Assembly: GCA_913058145.1 (NCBI GenBank)
Contig: CAJXQM010000001.1
Coordinates: forward strand, 124,001 to 188,000
Length of the DNA: 64,000 nt
From: an uncultured Colwellia sp.
Lineage (GTDB): Bacteria; Pseudomonadota; Gammaproteobacteria; Enterobacterales; Alteromonadaceae
Direction: 5' to 3'
Shown: positions 1 to 9,829 of the stretch, piece by piece
How the letters are laid out: each line of letters begins with the position of its first letter
How positions within the stretch are numbered: position 1 is the stretch's first letter
Program-made: the position numbers and the translations under genes
Notes under the pieces: model-generated
Databases searched by the model: none
Seen by the model: only the letters and a program-made list of their open reading frames with translations
What the model was told of the DNA's origin: nothing

Positions 1-638
1 AAGTGAGTGAGATACTTCAACAAGCTATTTCACTAAAAGGCAAAGCCAGTATTGCCGTTTCAGGTGGATCGACGCCGAAAGGTTTTTTTAAGGTGTTATC
101 GAATAAAGATATCGATTGGACAAAGGTCACTATTACGTTAGTGGATGAGCGTTGGGTTGATATTCATTCAGATGACAGTAATACCCGTTTAGTCCATGAA
201 AATTTATTACAAAATAAAGCCTGCACAGCCAAGTTTTTTCACCTGAAGCAGGGCGAAGACCTTTGTGATGAAACATTAGCTGACCTTAATGTTGCGGCTA
301 ACAATATATTATTACCTTTAGATGTCCTTATTTTAGGTATGGGTGAAGACGGCCACACCGCTTCACTATTTCCGTGCAGTGCGCAAATTAAGCAGGGACT
401 AGATATAAATAATAAAAATGCTTTAATGAAAGTTGAGCCAACCACTGCGCCATATCAACGAATTACGTTTAGTTTTGCCTCATTAAGTCAAAGCAAAAAT
501 ATCTTTTTACATTTATGTGGCGAGAATAAAAAGCAAGTATTCGTTAAAGCATTAAACGGTGATGATGTATTTGACATGCCAATCCGGAAATTTATACAAA
601 CCGAGCATATTGATACTCAAGTGTATTGGGCAGTATAG
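1..638 (+). CDS. pgl: 6-phosphogluconolactonase, 5' end cut by window
   Basis: Hydrolyses 6-phosphoglucono-lactone to 6-phosphogluconate in the cytoplasm, the step before Edd. The frame is open to the left edge. A GTG at 3 would give 211 residues, but the family is usually about 225-240 long, so roughly 20 N-terminal residues probably lie outside the window. The SGGSTP motif near the N-terminus and GMGEDGHTASLFP in the middle are the DevB/Pgl signatures. It is followed 56 bases later by edd and then eda, so this is the end of an Entner-Doudoroff operon. The usual neighbour upstream would be zwf, which is not visible here. The family assignment is firm; the start is unknown. Confidence 0.93.
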   Translation, partial: VSEILQQAISLKGKASIAVSGGSTPKGFFKVLSNKDIDWTKVTITLVDERWVDIHSDDSNTRLVHENLLQNKACTAKFFHLKQGEDLCDETLADLNVAANNILLPLDVLILGMGEDGHTASLFPCSAQIKQGLDINNKNALMKVEPTTAPYQRITFSFASLSQSKNIFLHLCGENKKQVFVKALNGDDVFDMPIRKFIQTEHIDTQVYWAV

Positions 639-694
639 ATAGAAATTCATGAAAATTTAACATAAGTCATTACATAAATTTTGAGAAGTAAAAT

Positions 695-2509
695 ATGAAA
701 CAAGAAATTGTAGACATTACAGAGCGAATTATTGCTCGCAGTGCTGCCACTAGAGCTAAATATTTAGCTAAAATAGAGGCAGAAAAATCAGATACAGTGC
801 ATCGAGCAAGCTTATCGTGTGGTAATTTAGCACACGGCTTTGCTGCCTGTGGTAAGGATGATAAGTCATCTTTACGCGGCATACATCATTCAGATATTGC
901 TATTGTTTCTGCTTACAACGATATGTTGAGTGCTCACCAGCCATACCAGACATATCCAGATATTATTAAAGCGGCAGTTAAAGACGCCGGTGGTGTTGCA
1001 CAATTTGCTGCGGGCGTTCCTGCCATGTGTGATGGTGTTACACAAGGCCAACCAGGTATGGATTTAAGCCTGATGAGCCGAGATGTTATTGCTATGTCAA
1101 CGGCTGTTGGCTTATCTCATAACATGTTCGATGGCGCATTAATGTTAGGCATCTGTGATAAAATCGTACCGGGTTTGTTGATCGCGAGTATGACCTTTGG
1201 GCATCTACCAACAGTATTTATTCCTGCAGGTCCAATGCCATCAGGTCTTCCAAACAAAGAAAAAGCACGTGTGCGTCAACAACATGCTAAAGGTGAAGTA
1301 GATGAAGAAGCCTTGCTTGAGGCAGAATCTGCATCATATCATTCTGCTGGTACTTGTACTTTCTTTGGCACAGCAAACTCCAACCAGTTAGTGGTTGAAG
1401 TGATGGGATTACATTTACCCGGTGCATCTTTTATTGCCCCTAATACAGAACTTCGCGAAGCATTAACAAAAGCGGCTGCTCGTCAAGCGACACGCCTAAC
1501 GCAACAGTCGGGTAATTATATGCCAATTGGTGTAATGGTTGATGAACGCTCAGTTGTTAATGCGATTGTTGCGTTACTTGCAACAGGTGGTTCAACTAAC
1601 CTAACAATGCATATAATTGCTTTTGCAAAAGCCGCAGGCATTATTATTAACTTCCAAGACTTCAATGATCTTTCTGAAGCGGTTCCACTCTTAACACGCA
1701 TATACCCTAACGGTCACGCAGATATAAACCAATTCCAAGAAGCGGGTGGTATGGCATTATTATTTCGTGAACTTATTGAAGGAGGTTTAGTGTTTGAAGA
1801 TGTTGAAACTATTTGTGGCCGCGGTTTAACTCGATACACTAAAAAGCCAGTTTTAGATAACGGTGAGCTTAAGTGGATTGACTGTGTTGAAAAATCACTT
1901 GATGACGCAATTATTGCAACGGTGGCTAAGCCATTTAGCGCTCATGGTGGTTTACGCGTTATGAAAGGTAACCTGGGGGTTTCTGTTATCAAAACGTCAT
2001 CCCTTCATAAAGATAATTTGGTAATTAAAGCACCCGCGATTGTTTTTGAAGACCAACATGAATTACAAACGGCTTTTGACGCCGGCGAACTAGAAAAAGA
2101 TTTTGTTGCAGTAGTCCGATTCCAAGGACCTAAGGCTCGCGGCATGCCTGAATTACATAAATTAACGCCATTGTTAGGTGTACTTCAAGACAAAGGTTTT
2201 AAAGTGGCGTTAGTCACTGATGGACGTATGTCTGGGGCTTCAGGCAAGGTGCCTGCAGCCATCCACTTGTGTCCAGAAGCACTTGATGGTGGTTTGATTG
2301 CTAAGGTTAATACAGGCGATATGATGAACCTTGACGGAGAAACAGGTGAACTAACATTATTGGTTGATGAAAAAGTATTGGCTGAACGTGATATTGCCAT
2401 CTTTCAAGTTAATGGACATCATCAAGGTATGGGGCGTGAACTGTTTGGTTTTATGCGTCGTAACTTAAGTTCTGCTGAAACCGGTGCTTGTTCATTGTTT
2501 GATGAATAA
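695..2509 (+). CDS. edd: phosphogluconate dehydratase
   Basis: Dehydrates 6-phosphogluconate to 2-keto-3-deoxy-6-phosphogluconate (KDPG), the first committed Entner-Doudoroff reaction. It belongs to the IlvD/Edd iron-sulfur dehydratases. The 604 residues match the usual Edd length (about 600). The signature CDGVTQGQPGM starts at C112, and the second family signature, TGGSTNLTMH, is present near residue 300. The C-terminal GRMSGASGK motif that binds substrate phosphate in this family is also visible. The ATG at 695 follows a GAGAAG-type ribosome site. It sits between pgl and eda on the same strand and is probably co-transcribed with pgl. Confidence 0.97.
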   Translation: MKQEIVDITERIIARSAATRAKYLAKIEAEKSDTVHRASLSCGNLAHGFAACGKDDKSSLRGIHHSDIAIVSAYNDMLSAHQPYQTYPDIIKAAVKDAGGVAQFAAGVPAMCDGVTQGQPGMDLSLMSRDVIAMSTAVGLSHNMFDGALMLGICDKIVPGLLIASMTFGHLPTVFIPAGPMPSGLPNKEKARVRQQHAKGEVDEEALLEAESASYHSAGTCTFFGTANSNQLVVEVMGLHLPGASFIAPNTELREALTKAAARQATRLTQQSGNYMPIGVMVDERSVVNAIVALLATGGSTNLTMHIIAFAKAAGIIINFQDFNDLSEAVPLLTRIYPNGHADINQFQEAGGMALLFRELIEGGLVFEDVETICGRGLTRYTKKPVLDNGELKWIDCVEKSLDDAIIATVAKPFSAHGGLRVMKGNLGVSVIKTSSLHKDNLVIKAPAIVFEDQHELQTAFDAGELEKDFVAVVRFQGPKARGMPELHKLTPLLGVLQDKGFKVALVTDGRMSGASGKVPAAIHLCPEALDGGLIAKVNTGDMMNLDGETGELTLLVDEKVLAERDIAIFQVNGHHQGMGRELFGFMRRNLSSAETGACSLFDE

Positions 2510-2614
2510 ATAATTATAATTGATGTTTGGCTAAGTGAGTGTATTTAATCTTACTTAGCTGTAAAAATTTTATGTATTAGTGAATTACTGATGCCAGAAG
2601 AAAATAGAGGATTT

Positions 2615-3262
2615 ATGACTGTATCAAAAAATTGGCAGATTATGCCAAGCGAAATTTTCGCTATGGGGCCAATTGTGCCTGTATTAGTTATCAACAAGGT
2701 AGAAGATGCTTTACCCATTGCTGAAGCATTATTAGCCGCCAACATTAACGTATTAGAAGTTACTTTACGTACACCTGTAGCACTTGATGTAATAAGTATC
2801 ATTGCTAAAGAGTTACCTGAAGCAATTGTTGGCTCAGGTACAGTAACTAACCGCCATCAATTACAACAATCTATAGATGCGGGTGCTAAGTTTGTAATTA
2901 GCCCCGGACTAACTAAAGATTTATTACAGGCCGGTAATGAAGGAAATATTGCATTAATTCCAGGTATTTCTTCAGTATCAGAATTGATGGATGCTGCTGA
3001 TTTTGGTTATGACCATTTGAAATTTTTCCCTGCAGAAGCGTCAGGCGGTGTGAATGCAATTAAAGCAATAGGGGCTCCATTTCCTAATATTACATTTTGC
3101 CCAACAGGTGGCATTAATTTAGACAATGTTCGTAACTACCTAGCATTGTCTAATGTTGCTTGTTGTGGTGCTTCTTGGTTAGTACCTAGCGATGTAGTTG
3201 AAAATAAAGATTGGGCAATGATCACTAAACTTGCTAAAGAGACACTTACTTACGTTAAGTAA
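2615..3262 (+). CDS. eda: KDPG/KHG aldolase
   Basis: Class I aldolase that splits KDPG to pyruvate and glyceraldehyde 3-phosphate, completing the Entner-Doudoroff pathway. An upstream in-frame ATG exists at 2591, but the ATG at 2615 has AGAGG four bases before it and gives 215 residues, which fits the family (about 213). Counted from this start, the catalytic Glu is E48 in LEVTLRT and the Schiff-base Lys is K136 in HLKFFPAEA. PGLT and FCPTGGI phosphate-binding segments are present. The 105-base gap after edd holds a weak GCTAAGT...ACTTAGC inverted repeat. A strong hairpin terminator follows the gene. Confidence 0.96.
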   Translation: MTVSKNWQIMPSEIFAMGPIVPVLVINKVEDALPIAEALLAANINVLEVTLRTPVALDVISIIAKELPEAIVGSGTVTNRHQLQQSIDAGAKFVISPGLTKDLLQAGNEGNIALIPGISSVSELMDAADFGYDHLKFFPAEASGGVNAIKAIGAPFPNITFCPTGGINLDNVRNYLALSNVACCGASWLVPSDVVENKDWAMITKLAKETLTYVK

Positions 3263-3305
3263 TACGTAAAGTGTTCCGTTATAGTCTATGTGACGACCTT
3301 AATAT

Positions 3306-3334
3306 AAAGCCAGCTACGTTATAGCTGGCTTTTT
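3306..3334 (+). terminator. rho-independent terminator after eda
   Basis: An 11-base perfect stem, AAAGCCAGCTA with TAGCTGGCTTT, is followed by a run of T. It lies about 43 bases after the eda stop and would end the pgl-edd-eda transcript. Confidence 0.85.
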
Positions 3335-3365
3335 TGTTTGTAGCCGTTCAAGTTCTAGATATTAA

Positions 3366-3399
3366 AAAAGGCAACTGTTACGAGTAACAGTTGCCTTTT
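3366..3399. terminator. bidirectional hairpin between eda and rne
   Basis: A 16-base perfect inverted repeat (AAAAGGCAACTGTTAC with its complement) surrounds two bases. It is flanked by A-runs on the left and T-runs on the right, so it can terminate in both directions. It lies 57 bases beyond the rne stop and is the likely rne terminator, as well as a back-up for eda. Confidence 0.8.
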
Positions 3400-3455
3400 A
3401 TTGTTCAGCTGATAAATATAGACTTAAACTAAAGTTCTAAGCCTTATATTATTAA

Positions 3456-6400
3456 TTAACTGGCTTTAGTCATTCCCGATGAACTTCTGCTTTTTACATC
3501 AGCAGCTATTGCTGTACGACCTGAAACTTGATGTGCCATACGATCTTCATTTGCCATAGAGCTGCGTGGAAGTTCGTTCATGGTAGTAATGGTTTTAGTC
3601 TTTGTCATTGGTGAAGACGCGCGACCAGATAAACGATTAGCTTTTTTAACTTGTCTTGCTAATTTTTTATCTTTTATCGGTGACTTTTTCACAGCCGGAG
3701 TGACAACTTTTGTAATTGTAGTTTTGGCAACTAGCTCAGGTTCTTTAACTAGCTCAGGTTCTTTAACTAACTCAGGCGCTTTAACTAGCTCAGGTTCTTT
3801 AACTAGCTCAGGTTCTTTAACTAACTCAGGTTCTTTAACTAACTCAGGTGCTTTAACTAGCTCAGGTTCTTTAACTAACTCAGGCGCTTTAACTAACTCA
3901 GGTTCTTTAACTAACTCAGGCGCTTTAACTAACTCAGTCGCTTTAACCTCAGATTGTGTCTCAACAGGAGCTACCTCAACAGGTGTTACCTGAACTAATT
4001 CAGCTTCGGTATTGCTATCTCCAGATTGAGTTGGTTCAACATCTAGCTTTTGTTCTTCACTAGGTGTTTCTATAACGGCAACTGGTTCTTGTTTAGGCTT
4101 TTCTTCAACATCAACAAAAGGTAGATCTGGTTGTTTTTCTTCACCAGCTACTTCAACTGTTGATTTACTTTCAATTATTAACGTTTCAGTCACTGGTTCC
4201 GTTTGATGAGCGGGGTAACGTGCTTCAATAGCACCATTACTTTGTACATCTTCAGCTAATAATTCATCAGTTGAAATTTGTTGCACTTGAACTTCAGGTT
4301 TTTTCTCACTACGTCGACGTCCATTGGAGCGTAAATGTCTAGGTGAGCGTCTATTACGAGGACGTTCTTCATTAGTTGCTTCATTAGGAGTACTTAACTC
4401 AGGAGAGTTAACTTCAGTAGTAACCTGTTCATCAGTACTATTTATTTGTTCTGTGATGTTAGCGTTGATGTTCTCTTTTATGTCATTTTGCTGAGTCGTA
4501 ATTACCTGCTCAACATTAGTGTTTTCAGGCTTATCAACACGTATTTTCTTACGGTTATTTCTACGAGGACGACGTTCTTTTTGAACTTCTTCTTTTACTT
4601 GTTTGTTTCTATTATGTTCAGGTTTACTAGTTTGAGGTTGAGGTTGTATTTTAGCCTTATTCTGTGGCTTTCTAGCATCATCGCGTGTATTACTGTTTAT
4701 ATCATCGCTTTTTACATTTTTAGTATTAGGGCGTTCATTGCTACCACGTTCATTACTACCACGATTGTTACGAGAGTTGCCACGACGCTGTCCAGGGCGA
4801 CCACGTTGACCTCGGTTATCTTGACGTTTAGGTTTCTCTTCAGGTTTAGGCTCTTCCTTAACTTCTTCAGGAGAAAACAAACCTTTTAACCACGCAAAGA
4901 AACCGTTTGGCTTTTTAGCTTTTTGAACTACCTGTGTTGTTGATGGATTCTCTGTTTGTGGAACGTTAGGAACTGACATTCCTTGCCCCATTGCTTGGAT
5001 TACAGGTTCGTCAGGCTTTGTTGCTTCTTTATCAAACTTAGGCATTTTTGCTTCTTCAAGCTCTGCCTGTTTAATAGAGATATCATAGCTAGCTTCAGTA
5101 ATGGTTTCATCTGTCTTAACACGTAACACTTCATATTGAGGCGTATCCATGTGCGGATTAGGGATGATTAATACACGTGCACCATGCTGTTTTTCAATAT
5201 GCATCACCGAGCGACGTTTTTCATTCAACAAATAAGTTGCAACAGGAACAGGCACTTGTGCTTGAACATGTTGAGTATTCTCTTTGATAGCTTCTTCTTC
5301 CATTAAACGAAGTATAGATAAAGCTAATGATTCAACACCACGTACTTGGCCAGTGCCGCTACAACGTGGACAAACGCCTTGGCTAGTTTCACCAATTGAA
5401 GGACGTAAACGTTGACGTGACATTTCCAATAAACCGAAACGAGAAATTCGACCTAACTGGATACGTGCTCTATCTTGATGAACAGAATCACGCATGCGAT
5501 TTTCTACTTCACGTTGATGACGTACAGGCGTCATATCGATAAAATCAATTACTACTAAACCACCTAAATCACGTAAACGTAATTGACGGGCAACTTCTTC
5601 TGCTGCTTCTAAATTAGTGTTAAATGCTGTTTCTTCAATATCACTCCCTTTAGTTGCACGGGCAGAGTTAATATCAATTGATGTCATTGCTTCAGTCGGG
5701 TCTATAACAATAGAGCCACCTGAAGGTAAGCGCACTTCACGTTGGAAAGCCGTTTCAATTTGAGTTTCAATTTGGTAATGAGTAAATAAAGGAACATCAC
5801 TTTCGTAAAGTTTTATTTTACTTAAGAAATCAGGACGAACAATTTCAATGTGCTTTTTAACACTTTCAAACGTTTTAGGTCTATCAATAAGTACTTCACC
5901 AATGTCGCGACGTAAATAATCACGAATAGCGCGTAATATAAGGTTAGTTTCTTGATGAATTAAAAAAGGTGCTGGTCGGGTTTTTCCAGCATCGCTGATC
6001 GCTTGCCAGTGGTGTAATAGAACATTTAAATCCCATTCTAATTCTTCATAAGCTTTGCCTACCCCAGCGGTACGAACGATTAAGCCCATACCTTTTGGTA
6101 AGTCTAACTTACTTAAAGATGCTTTTAATTCAGTACGTTCGTCACCTTCAATACGGCGAGAAATACCACCAGCACGAGGGTTGTTAGGCATTAAAACTAA
6201 GTAACTACCAGCAAGGCTGATAAAAGTCGTTAGGGCTGCGCCTTTTTGACCGCGTTCTTCTTTATCTATTTGAACAATAACTTCTTGGCCTTCGCGTAAC
6301 ACTTCTTTAATGTTAGGGCGACCTTGGAAACTATAGCCTTTTGGAAAATATTCGCGGGAAATTTCTTTCATGGGTAAAAAACCATGACGATCAGCGCCAT

Positions 6401-6578
6401 AGTCAACAAAAGCAGCCTCTAGAGAAGGTTCAATACGAGTGATTTTTGCTTTATAAATATTAGATTTTTTTTGTTCATGGCCAGGACTTTCAATATCTAA
6501 ATCGTAAAGTTTTTGTCCATCTACAAGTGCTACGCGCAATTCTTCTGATTGGGTAGCGTTTATTAACATACGTTTCAT
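3456..6578 (-). CDS. rne: ribonuclease E
   Basis: Endoribonuclease for mRNA decay and rRNA/tRNA processing, and the scaffold of the degradosome at the inner membrane. The 1040 residues match full-length gammaproteobacterial RNase E. The catalytic half (about residues 1-510) starts [10 protein letters not shown], contains an S1 domain, the Mg-binding Asp segments TSIDINSA and VVIDFIDM, and the Zn-link CPRCSGTG. The C-terminal half is low complexity: Arg-rich RNA-binding stretches (about 600-690 and 750-780), then a Glu/Pro/Val-rich region with 11 tandem ELVK(A/E)P hexapeptides plus a partial copy. The gene is divergent from rluC, as in E. coli. Autoregulation through its leader is known for E. 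coli and is inferred here. Confidence 0.97.
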   Translation of the reverse strand: MKRMLINATQSEELRVALVDGQKLYDLDIESPGHEQKKSNIYKAKITRIEPSLEAAFVDYGADRHGFLPMKEISREYFPKGYSFQGRPNIKEVLREGQEVIVQIDKEERGQKGAALTTFISLAGSYLVLMPNNPRAGGISRRIEGDERTELKASLSKLDLPKGMGLIVRTAGVGKAYEELEWDLNVLLHHWQAISDAGKTRPAPFLIHQETNLILRAIRDYLRRDIGEVLIDRPKTFESVKKHIEIVRPDFLSKIKLYESDVPLFTHYQIETQIETAFQREVRLPSGGSIVIDPTEAMTSIDINSARATKGSDIEETAFNTNLEAAEEVARQLRLRDLGGLVVIDFIDMTPVRHQREVENRMRDSVHQDRARIQLGRISRFGLLEMSRQRLRPSIGETSQGVCPRCSGTGQVRGVESLALSILRLMEEEAIKENTQHVQAQVPVPVATYLLNEKRRSVMHIEKQHGARVLIIPNPHMDTPQYEVLRVKTDETITEASYDISIKQAELEEAKMPKFDKEATKPDEPVIQAMGQGMSVPNVPQTENPSTTQVVQKAKKPNGFFAWLKGLFSPEEVKEEPKPEEKPKRQDNRGQRGRPGQRRGNSRNNRGSNERGSNERPNTKNVKSDDINSNTRDDARKPQNKAKIQPQPQTSKPEHNRNKQVKEEVQKERRPRRNNRKKIRVDKPENTNVEQVITTQQNDIKENINANITEQINSTDEQVTTEVNSPELSTPNEATNEERPRNRRSPRHLRSNGRRRSEKKPEVQVQQISTDELLAEDVQSNGAIEARYPAHQTEPVTETLIIESKSTVEVAGEEKQPDLPFVDVEEKPKQEPVAVIETPSEEQKLDVEPTQSGDSNTEAELVQVTPVEVAPVETQSEVKATELVKAPELVKEPELVKAPELVKEPELVKAPELVKEPELVKEPELVKEPELVKAPELVKEPELVKEPELVAKTTITKVVTPAVKKSPIKDKKLARQVKKANRLSGRASSPMTKTKTITTMNELPRSSMANEDRMAHQVSGRTAIAADVKSRSSSGMTKAS
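3729..3935 (-). repeat. 18-bp tandem repeat inside rne
   Basis: Eleven in-frame 18-base units plus half a unit encode ELVKAP or ELVKEP in the C-terminal part of RNase E. Units differ mainly at the Ala/Glu codon and at AGC/AAC-type synonymous positions, so the array is recent enough to stay nearly uniform at DNA level. Confidence 0.9.
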
Positions 6579-7343
6579 AGTTTGTGTGACTCATTTTTAG
6601 TCACAACACACCGTTTGCTTTACACACAAAGCAATCTGTTTTTTGGTAACAGCGAGATGTCATCCTCACGGATGTCATCAAATTGATCTGTCATTTCACC
6701 AGATCAAGCTGTTCTAAATTCTGATTGTTAATTCAATAATATGTTCACAATGCTGCTTAAGCTCGGTGAACAGTGTCAATATATCTTTATGTGCCCAGCC
6801 AGTGTGCCGTGCTTTTTAGTAATCTCATTTTTTATAGTTTAATCATTAGCGGACGATATTTTTTACGTCTTACTTATTGCTAAATTAAACTGTTAGTTGA
6901 CCTTTGTTAAAAAAGCCAAATGAGTGTTACTAAATAATTTAATAAAATTGCTTTATGGAGTTGGGCTAAGATCATTTTAGTGATAAAACTGTTTATGCTA
7001 TTTTTAACAAGTTACACGCGTTAAACGTTGCAATAGGCCGTACCTTTAATATGTCACCTTGCTTTACTGGTTTGTATTAGTTTAGTTTTTGTCATAACAA
7101 AACTATAAATTCCAGTGGGTGCACATTAATGTGGCCGCAGTTTGCCTCTTACGTCTCTCTGTAAAGCTTCATATGTTAGTGTGTGTATAGTTAAGCTATT
7201 AACTAACATTCAAACACTAACGTTTTATTATCCCACTATAATGCGAGATAAGCTAATAAAAAAACGGGGTAATGGTGAAATGCCGTAAAAAAAGTGTGTT
7301 AAACTTCCTGCCATTAAAGAATTGAACCAAAAAGCACAGGCAA
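6579..7343. promoter_or_regulatory. rne-rluC divergent intergenic region
   Basis: This is 765 bases without a supported gene. It must hold both divergent promoters and probably a long rne leader. On the rne strand a perfect 8-base stem, TTGATCTG with CAGATCAA and a 9-base loop, lies at 6683-6707, about 105 bases before the rne ATG. A duplicated GATGTCATC motif sits next to it at 6656-6680. Further inverted repeats occur at 7083-7105 and around 7174-7225. In E. coli the rne leader hairpins mediate autoregulation by RNase E. The same role here is inference from position and structure. Confidence 0.5.
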
Positions 7344-8324
7344 ATGTCACAAAAACCAGATGAAACAGTAGTTCAGGATGAAGAGCGACCTAAAGTTCGT
7401 TTTATTACCATTGATAGTGAAGATGCAGGCCAGAGAATTGATAATTTTCTACTGAGAACTTTAAAAGGAGTTCCTAAAAGTCATTTATATCGTTTAATGC
7501 GTAAAGGGGAGATACGTGTTAATAAAAAACGTATTAAGCCTGTTTATAAATTAGTGTTGGATGATGTGTTACGTATTGCACCTATTCGTGTCTCTGAAAA
7601 AACGAATACGGTTTCTACCGGGTTAAACATTGTTGCTAATTTAGAAAAACAAATACTGTTTGAAGATGAAAGGTTAATTGTTATCAATAAACCCTCAGGT
7701 ATGGCTGTACATGGTGGCAGTGGTTTAAGTTTTGGTTTAATTGAAGCACTTCGAGCACTTCGACCCGATGCGCGTATGCTAGAGCTAGTTCATAGATTAG
7801 ATAGAGATACGTCGGGTTGTTTAATTGTTGCTAAAAAGCGTTCAGCACTACGACACTTGCATGAACAATTACGTAATAAAACAGTACAAAAGTTTTATCA
7901 TGCTTTAGTGAAAGGTCATTGGCCTACGAAACTAACCCGTGTTACTGAAGGCTTAAGAAAAAATGATCTAAAATCCGGTGAACGTGTCGTAATTGTTGAT
8001 AATGTAAACGGTAAAGAATCAGAAACTCGTTTTAGAGTTTTAGAGCGCTATCGTGGTGCGACTTTAGTACGTGCATTTCCTGTAACAGGTAGAACTCATC
8101 AAATTCGTGTTCATTGTCAGGTGACTGGCCATTCTATTGCTATGGACGCTAAATATGGTCATGAAGATTTTGATGTGGACATGAAGGGTAAGGGCTTAAA
8201 ACGTTTATTTTTACATGCGGCTAGCATTGAGTTTACTCACCCATTAACAGAAGAACGCTTAAAAATTGAAGCGCCGCTTGAGCCAAGTTTAGAAAAACTA
8301 CTGACTAAATTAGTTAGAGAATAA
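7344..8324 (+). CDS. rluC: 23S rRNA pseudouridine synthase
   Basis: Makes pseudouridines in 23S rRNA (positions 955, 2504 and 2580 in E. coli numbering). An N-terminal S4 RNA-binding domain covers about residues 28-85, followed by the RluA-type catalytic domain with HRLDRDTSG at 150-158, where D153 is the catalytic Asp. The 326 residues match the usual length (about 320). It is divergent from rne, the conserved arrangement in gammaproteobacteria, and this supports RluC over RluA or RluD. The next gene, a HAD phosphatase, is also its usual neighbour. Confidence 0.95.
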   Translation: MSQKPDETVVQDEERPKVRFITIDSEDAGQRIDNFLLRTLKGVPKSHLYRLMRKGEIRVNKKRIKPVYKLVLDDVLRIAPIRVSEKTNTVSTGLNIVANLEKQILFEDERLIVINKPSGMAVHGGSGLSFGLIEALRALRPDARMLELVHRLDRDTSGCLIVAKKRSALRHLHEQLRNKTVQKFYHALVKGHWPTKLTRVTEGLRKNDLKSGERVVIVDNVNGKESETRFRVLERYRGATLVRAFPVTGRTHQIRVHCQVTGHSIAMDAKYGHEDFDVDMKGKGLKRLFLHAASIEFTHPLTEERLKIEAPLEPSLEKLLTKLVRE

Positions 8325-8332
8325 TTTCATAT

Positions 8333-8377
8333 ATACCCGCTCCAGTTGAATCATGGATATTCAACTGGAGCGGGTAT
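8333..8377. repeat. 19-bp perfect inverted repeat
   Basis: ATACCCGCTCCAGTTGAAT is followed by seven bases (CATGGAT) and the exact complement. It fills the rluC-HAD gap. No T-run follows, so it is not a classical terminator. It resembles an interspersed palindromic (REP-like) element; a related ATACCC-initial element lies at 12649. Confidence 0.7.
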
Positions 8378-8395
8378 CAAATGTAGAAGAGATGT

Positions 8396-9046
8396 ATGCA
8401 AAATTATAAATTAGTAATATTTGATTGGGATGGTACTTTAATGGACTCTGTTGATCGCATTGTTTCTTCAATGCAAACAGCGGCAAAAATGGTTGGTTTA
8501 GCTTCACCACGCGATCATGATGTAAAACAAATTATTGGCTTAAATTTAACTACGGCAATTGAAACGTTATTTACGTCTATAACTGCTGAGCAAGTTGAAG
8601 CCATGTTAGTGCAATATAAATATGAATACGTAAACGGTGATAATACCCCTACGCCTTTATTTGCTAATGCCACTAATTTACTTACTCAGTTAAAGCAAAA
8701 TAATAAGTTATTGGCTGTCGCTACAGGTAAAGGTAGAAAGGGATTAGACCGGGTATTAAAAGTGAGTGAAACAAGTGCATTTTTTACGACGACTCGTTGT
8801 GCCGGTGAAATGCCATCAAAACCTGATCCAACAATGTTGCATAGTATTTTAGAGGAATTAAAAATAGCCCCACATGAGGCCATTATGATTGGTGATACTA
8901 GTCACGATTTAAAAATGGCGCAAAATGCGGGTATAGATAGTATTGGTGTTACTTTTGGCGTGCATGACCGTGATGTGCTTAATCAATACAAGCCTAAAAT
9001 AGTCGTTGACTCGTTGGCTGAACTACACCAACTGTTGCTCGGCTAG
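8396..9046 (+). CDS. HAD-superfamily phosphatase (Gph-like)
   Basis: Predicted phosphomonoesterase of HAD subfamily IA. Motif I is FDWDGTLMDS with nucleophile D10 and acid/base D12. A Thr/Gly-rich motif II (VATGKGRKG) lies near residue 105, and motif IV is IGDTSHDLKMA near 165. A helical cap lies between motifs I and II. At 216 residues it is similar to phosphoglycolate phosphatases, but the substrate cannot be told from sequence. The ATG at 8396 has GAAGAG five bases upstream. It follows rluC on the same strand. Its 3' end overlaps the convergent maf gene by 24 bases. Confidence 0.85.
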   Translation: MQNYKLVIFDWDGTLMDSVDRIVSSMQTAAKMVGLASPRDHDVKQIIGLNLTTAIETLFTSITAEQVEAMLVQYKYEYVNGDNTPTPLFANATNLLTQLKQNNKLLAVATGKGRKGLDRVLKVSETSAFFTTTRCAGEMPSKPDPTMLHSILEELKIAPHEAIMIGDTSHDLKMAQNAGIDSIGVTFGVHDRDVLNQYKPKIVVDSLAELHQLLLG

Positions 9047-9619
9047 TACATCAAGGCCATGTTGTTTTAATAAGCTTACTAGCTTGATAAGTGGCAAACC
9101 GATTAATGTATTAGGATCATCACCTTCAAGCTTCTTAAATAGGCATATACCTAACGCTTCACTTTTGAAACTACCCGCACAGTTGTAAGGCTGTTCCGCT
9201 TTTAAGTAGCTTTCAATTTCAGAGGGTGAAAGTGCATTAAAATGCACGATAAAAGGTTCTACTACTGATGTCACCTTATCATTTTCGCTATCAAGGACAC
9301 ATAAACCCGTATAAAAAGTAACATTTTTATTACTAAATTTATTGAGTTGCTTTACGCCATTATCAAAATTATGGGGTTTACCAAGAATTTCTCCCTCACA
9401 GACGGCTACTTGATCTGAACCTATAATAAGTGCATTAGGAAACCTGTGTGCCACTGCTTTTGCTTTTTCAATCGCTAAACGTTCAACTAATATTTGTGGT
9501 GTTTCATTTGCTAACGCTGTTTCATCAATATTGGGCTTGGCAGTTTGAAAGGGTAGATTGAGTTTTTCTAAAATAGCTTGTCTAAATACAGAGGTAGAGC
9601 TTAATACTAAGGTTTTCAT
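9023..9619 (-). CDS. yceF: Maf-like nucleotide pyrophosphatase (YceF type)
   Basis: House-cleaning nucleoside triphosphate pyrophosphatase. The YceF subgroup of E. coli prefers 7-methyl-GTP. The N-terminal LSSTSVFRQ is the Maf substrate loop, DETA follows at about 32-35, and IGSDQVAV carries the catalytic Asp near residue 69. The length of 198 residues is normal. The gene is divergent from yceD-rpmF, as yceF is in E. coli, which supports the YceF rather than YhdE subgroup. It overlaps the end of the convergent HAD gene. Confidence 0.88.
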   Translation of the reverse strand: MKTLVLSSTSVFRQAILEKLNLPFQTAKPNIDETALANETPQILVERLAIEKAKAVAHRFPNALIIGSDQVAVCEGEILGKPHNFDNGVKQLNKFSNKNVTFYTGLCVLDSENDKVTSVVEPFIVHFNALSPSEIESYLKAEQPYNCAGSFKSEALGICLFKKLEGDDPNTLIGLPLIKLVSLLKQHGLDVLAEQQLV

Positions 9620-9697
9620 ATAAATCCTGAAATCGTTATTTTGATTTATCTAAGTTTTGATCTAAGTTTTGATCTAACTAAAGTGAACACAATAAAG

Positions 9698-9706
9698 TGT
9701 TATAAT
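9698..9706 (+). promoter_or_regulatory. possible extended -10 promoter upstream of yceD
   Basis: TGTTATAAT is a perfect extended -10 (TGnTATAAT). No good -35 is seen. It may be a second, longer-leader promoter for yceD-rpmF. Confidence 0.4.
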
Positions 9707-9791
9707 AAGTCCGTTTTAGTCAAAAAATAAACTATTAATTACTATTATAGGGACAATCTTTAGTTTTTAAACAAAATAAGCTAATTTTCTT

Positions 9792-9820
9792 TTGACACTT
9801 GCTCCTCAGAGCTTTAATAT
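9792..9820 (+). promoter_or_regulatory. near-consensus sigma70 promoter abutting yceD
   Basis: TTGACA at 9792-9797 and TAATAT at 9815-9820 are separated by exactly 17 bases. The next bases are GCGCG, a GC-rich discriminator of the type seen at stringently controlled ribosomal promoters. The predicted start of transcription (about 9826-9830) falls at or just before the yceD ATG at 9830, so the message would be leaderless or nearly so. Confidence 0.7.
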
Positions 9821-9829
9821 GCGCGACTT

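Noticed and set aside
639-694. Possible HexR or sugar-phosphate regulator site before edd
   Set aside because: No palindrome matching TGTAATTAAATTACA-type sites was found by eye here or before eda, glk or gltB.
3580-3993. 137-codon plus-strand frame rich in Ser-Leu-Thr repeats
   Set aside because: It is the antisense shadow of the RNase E hexapeptide repeat; no start signals or family.
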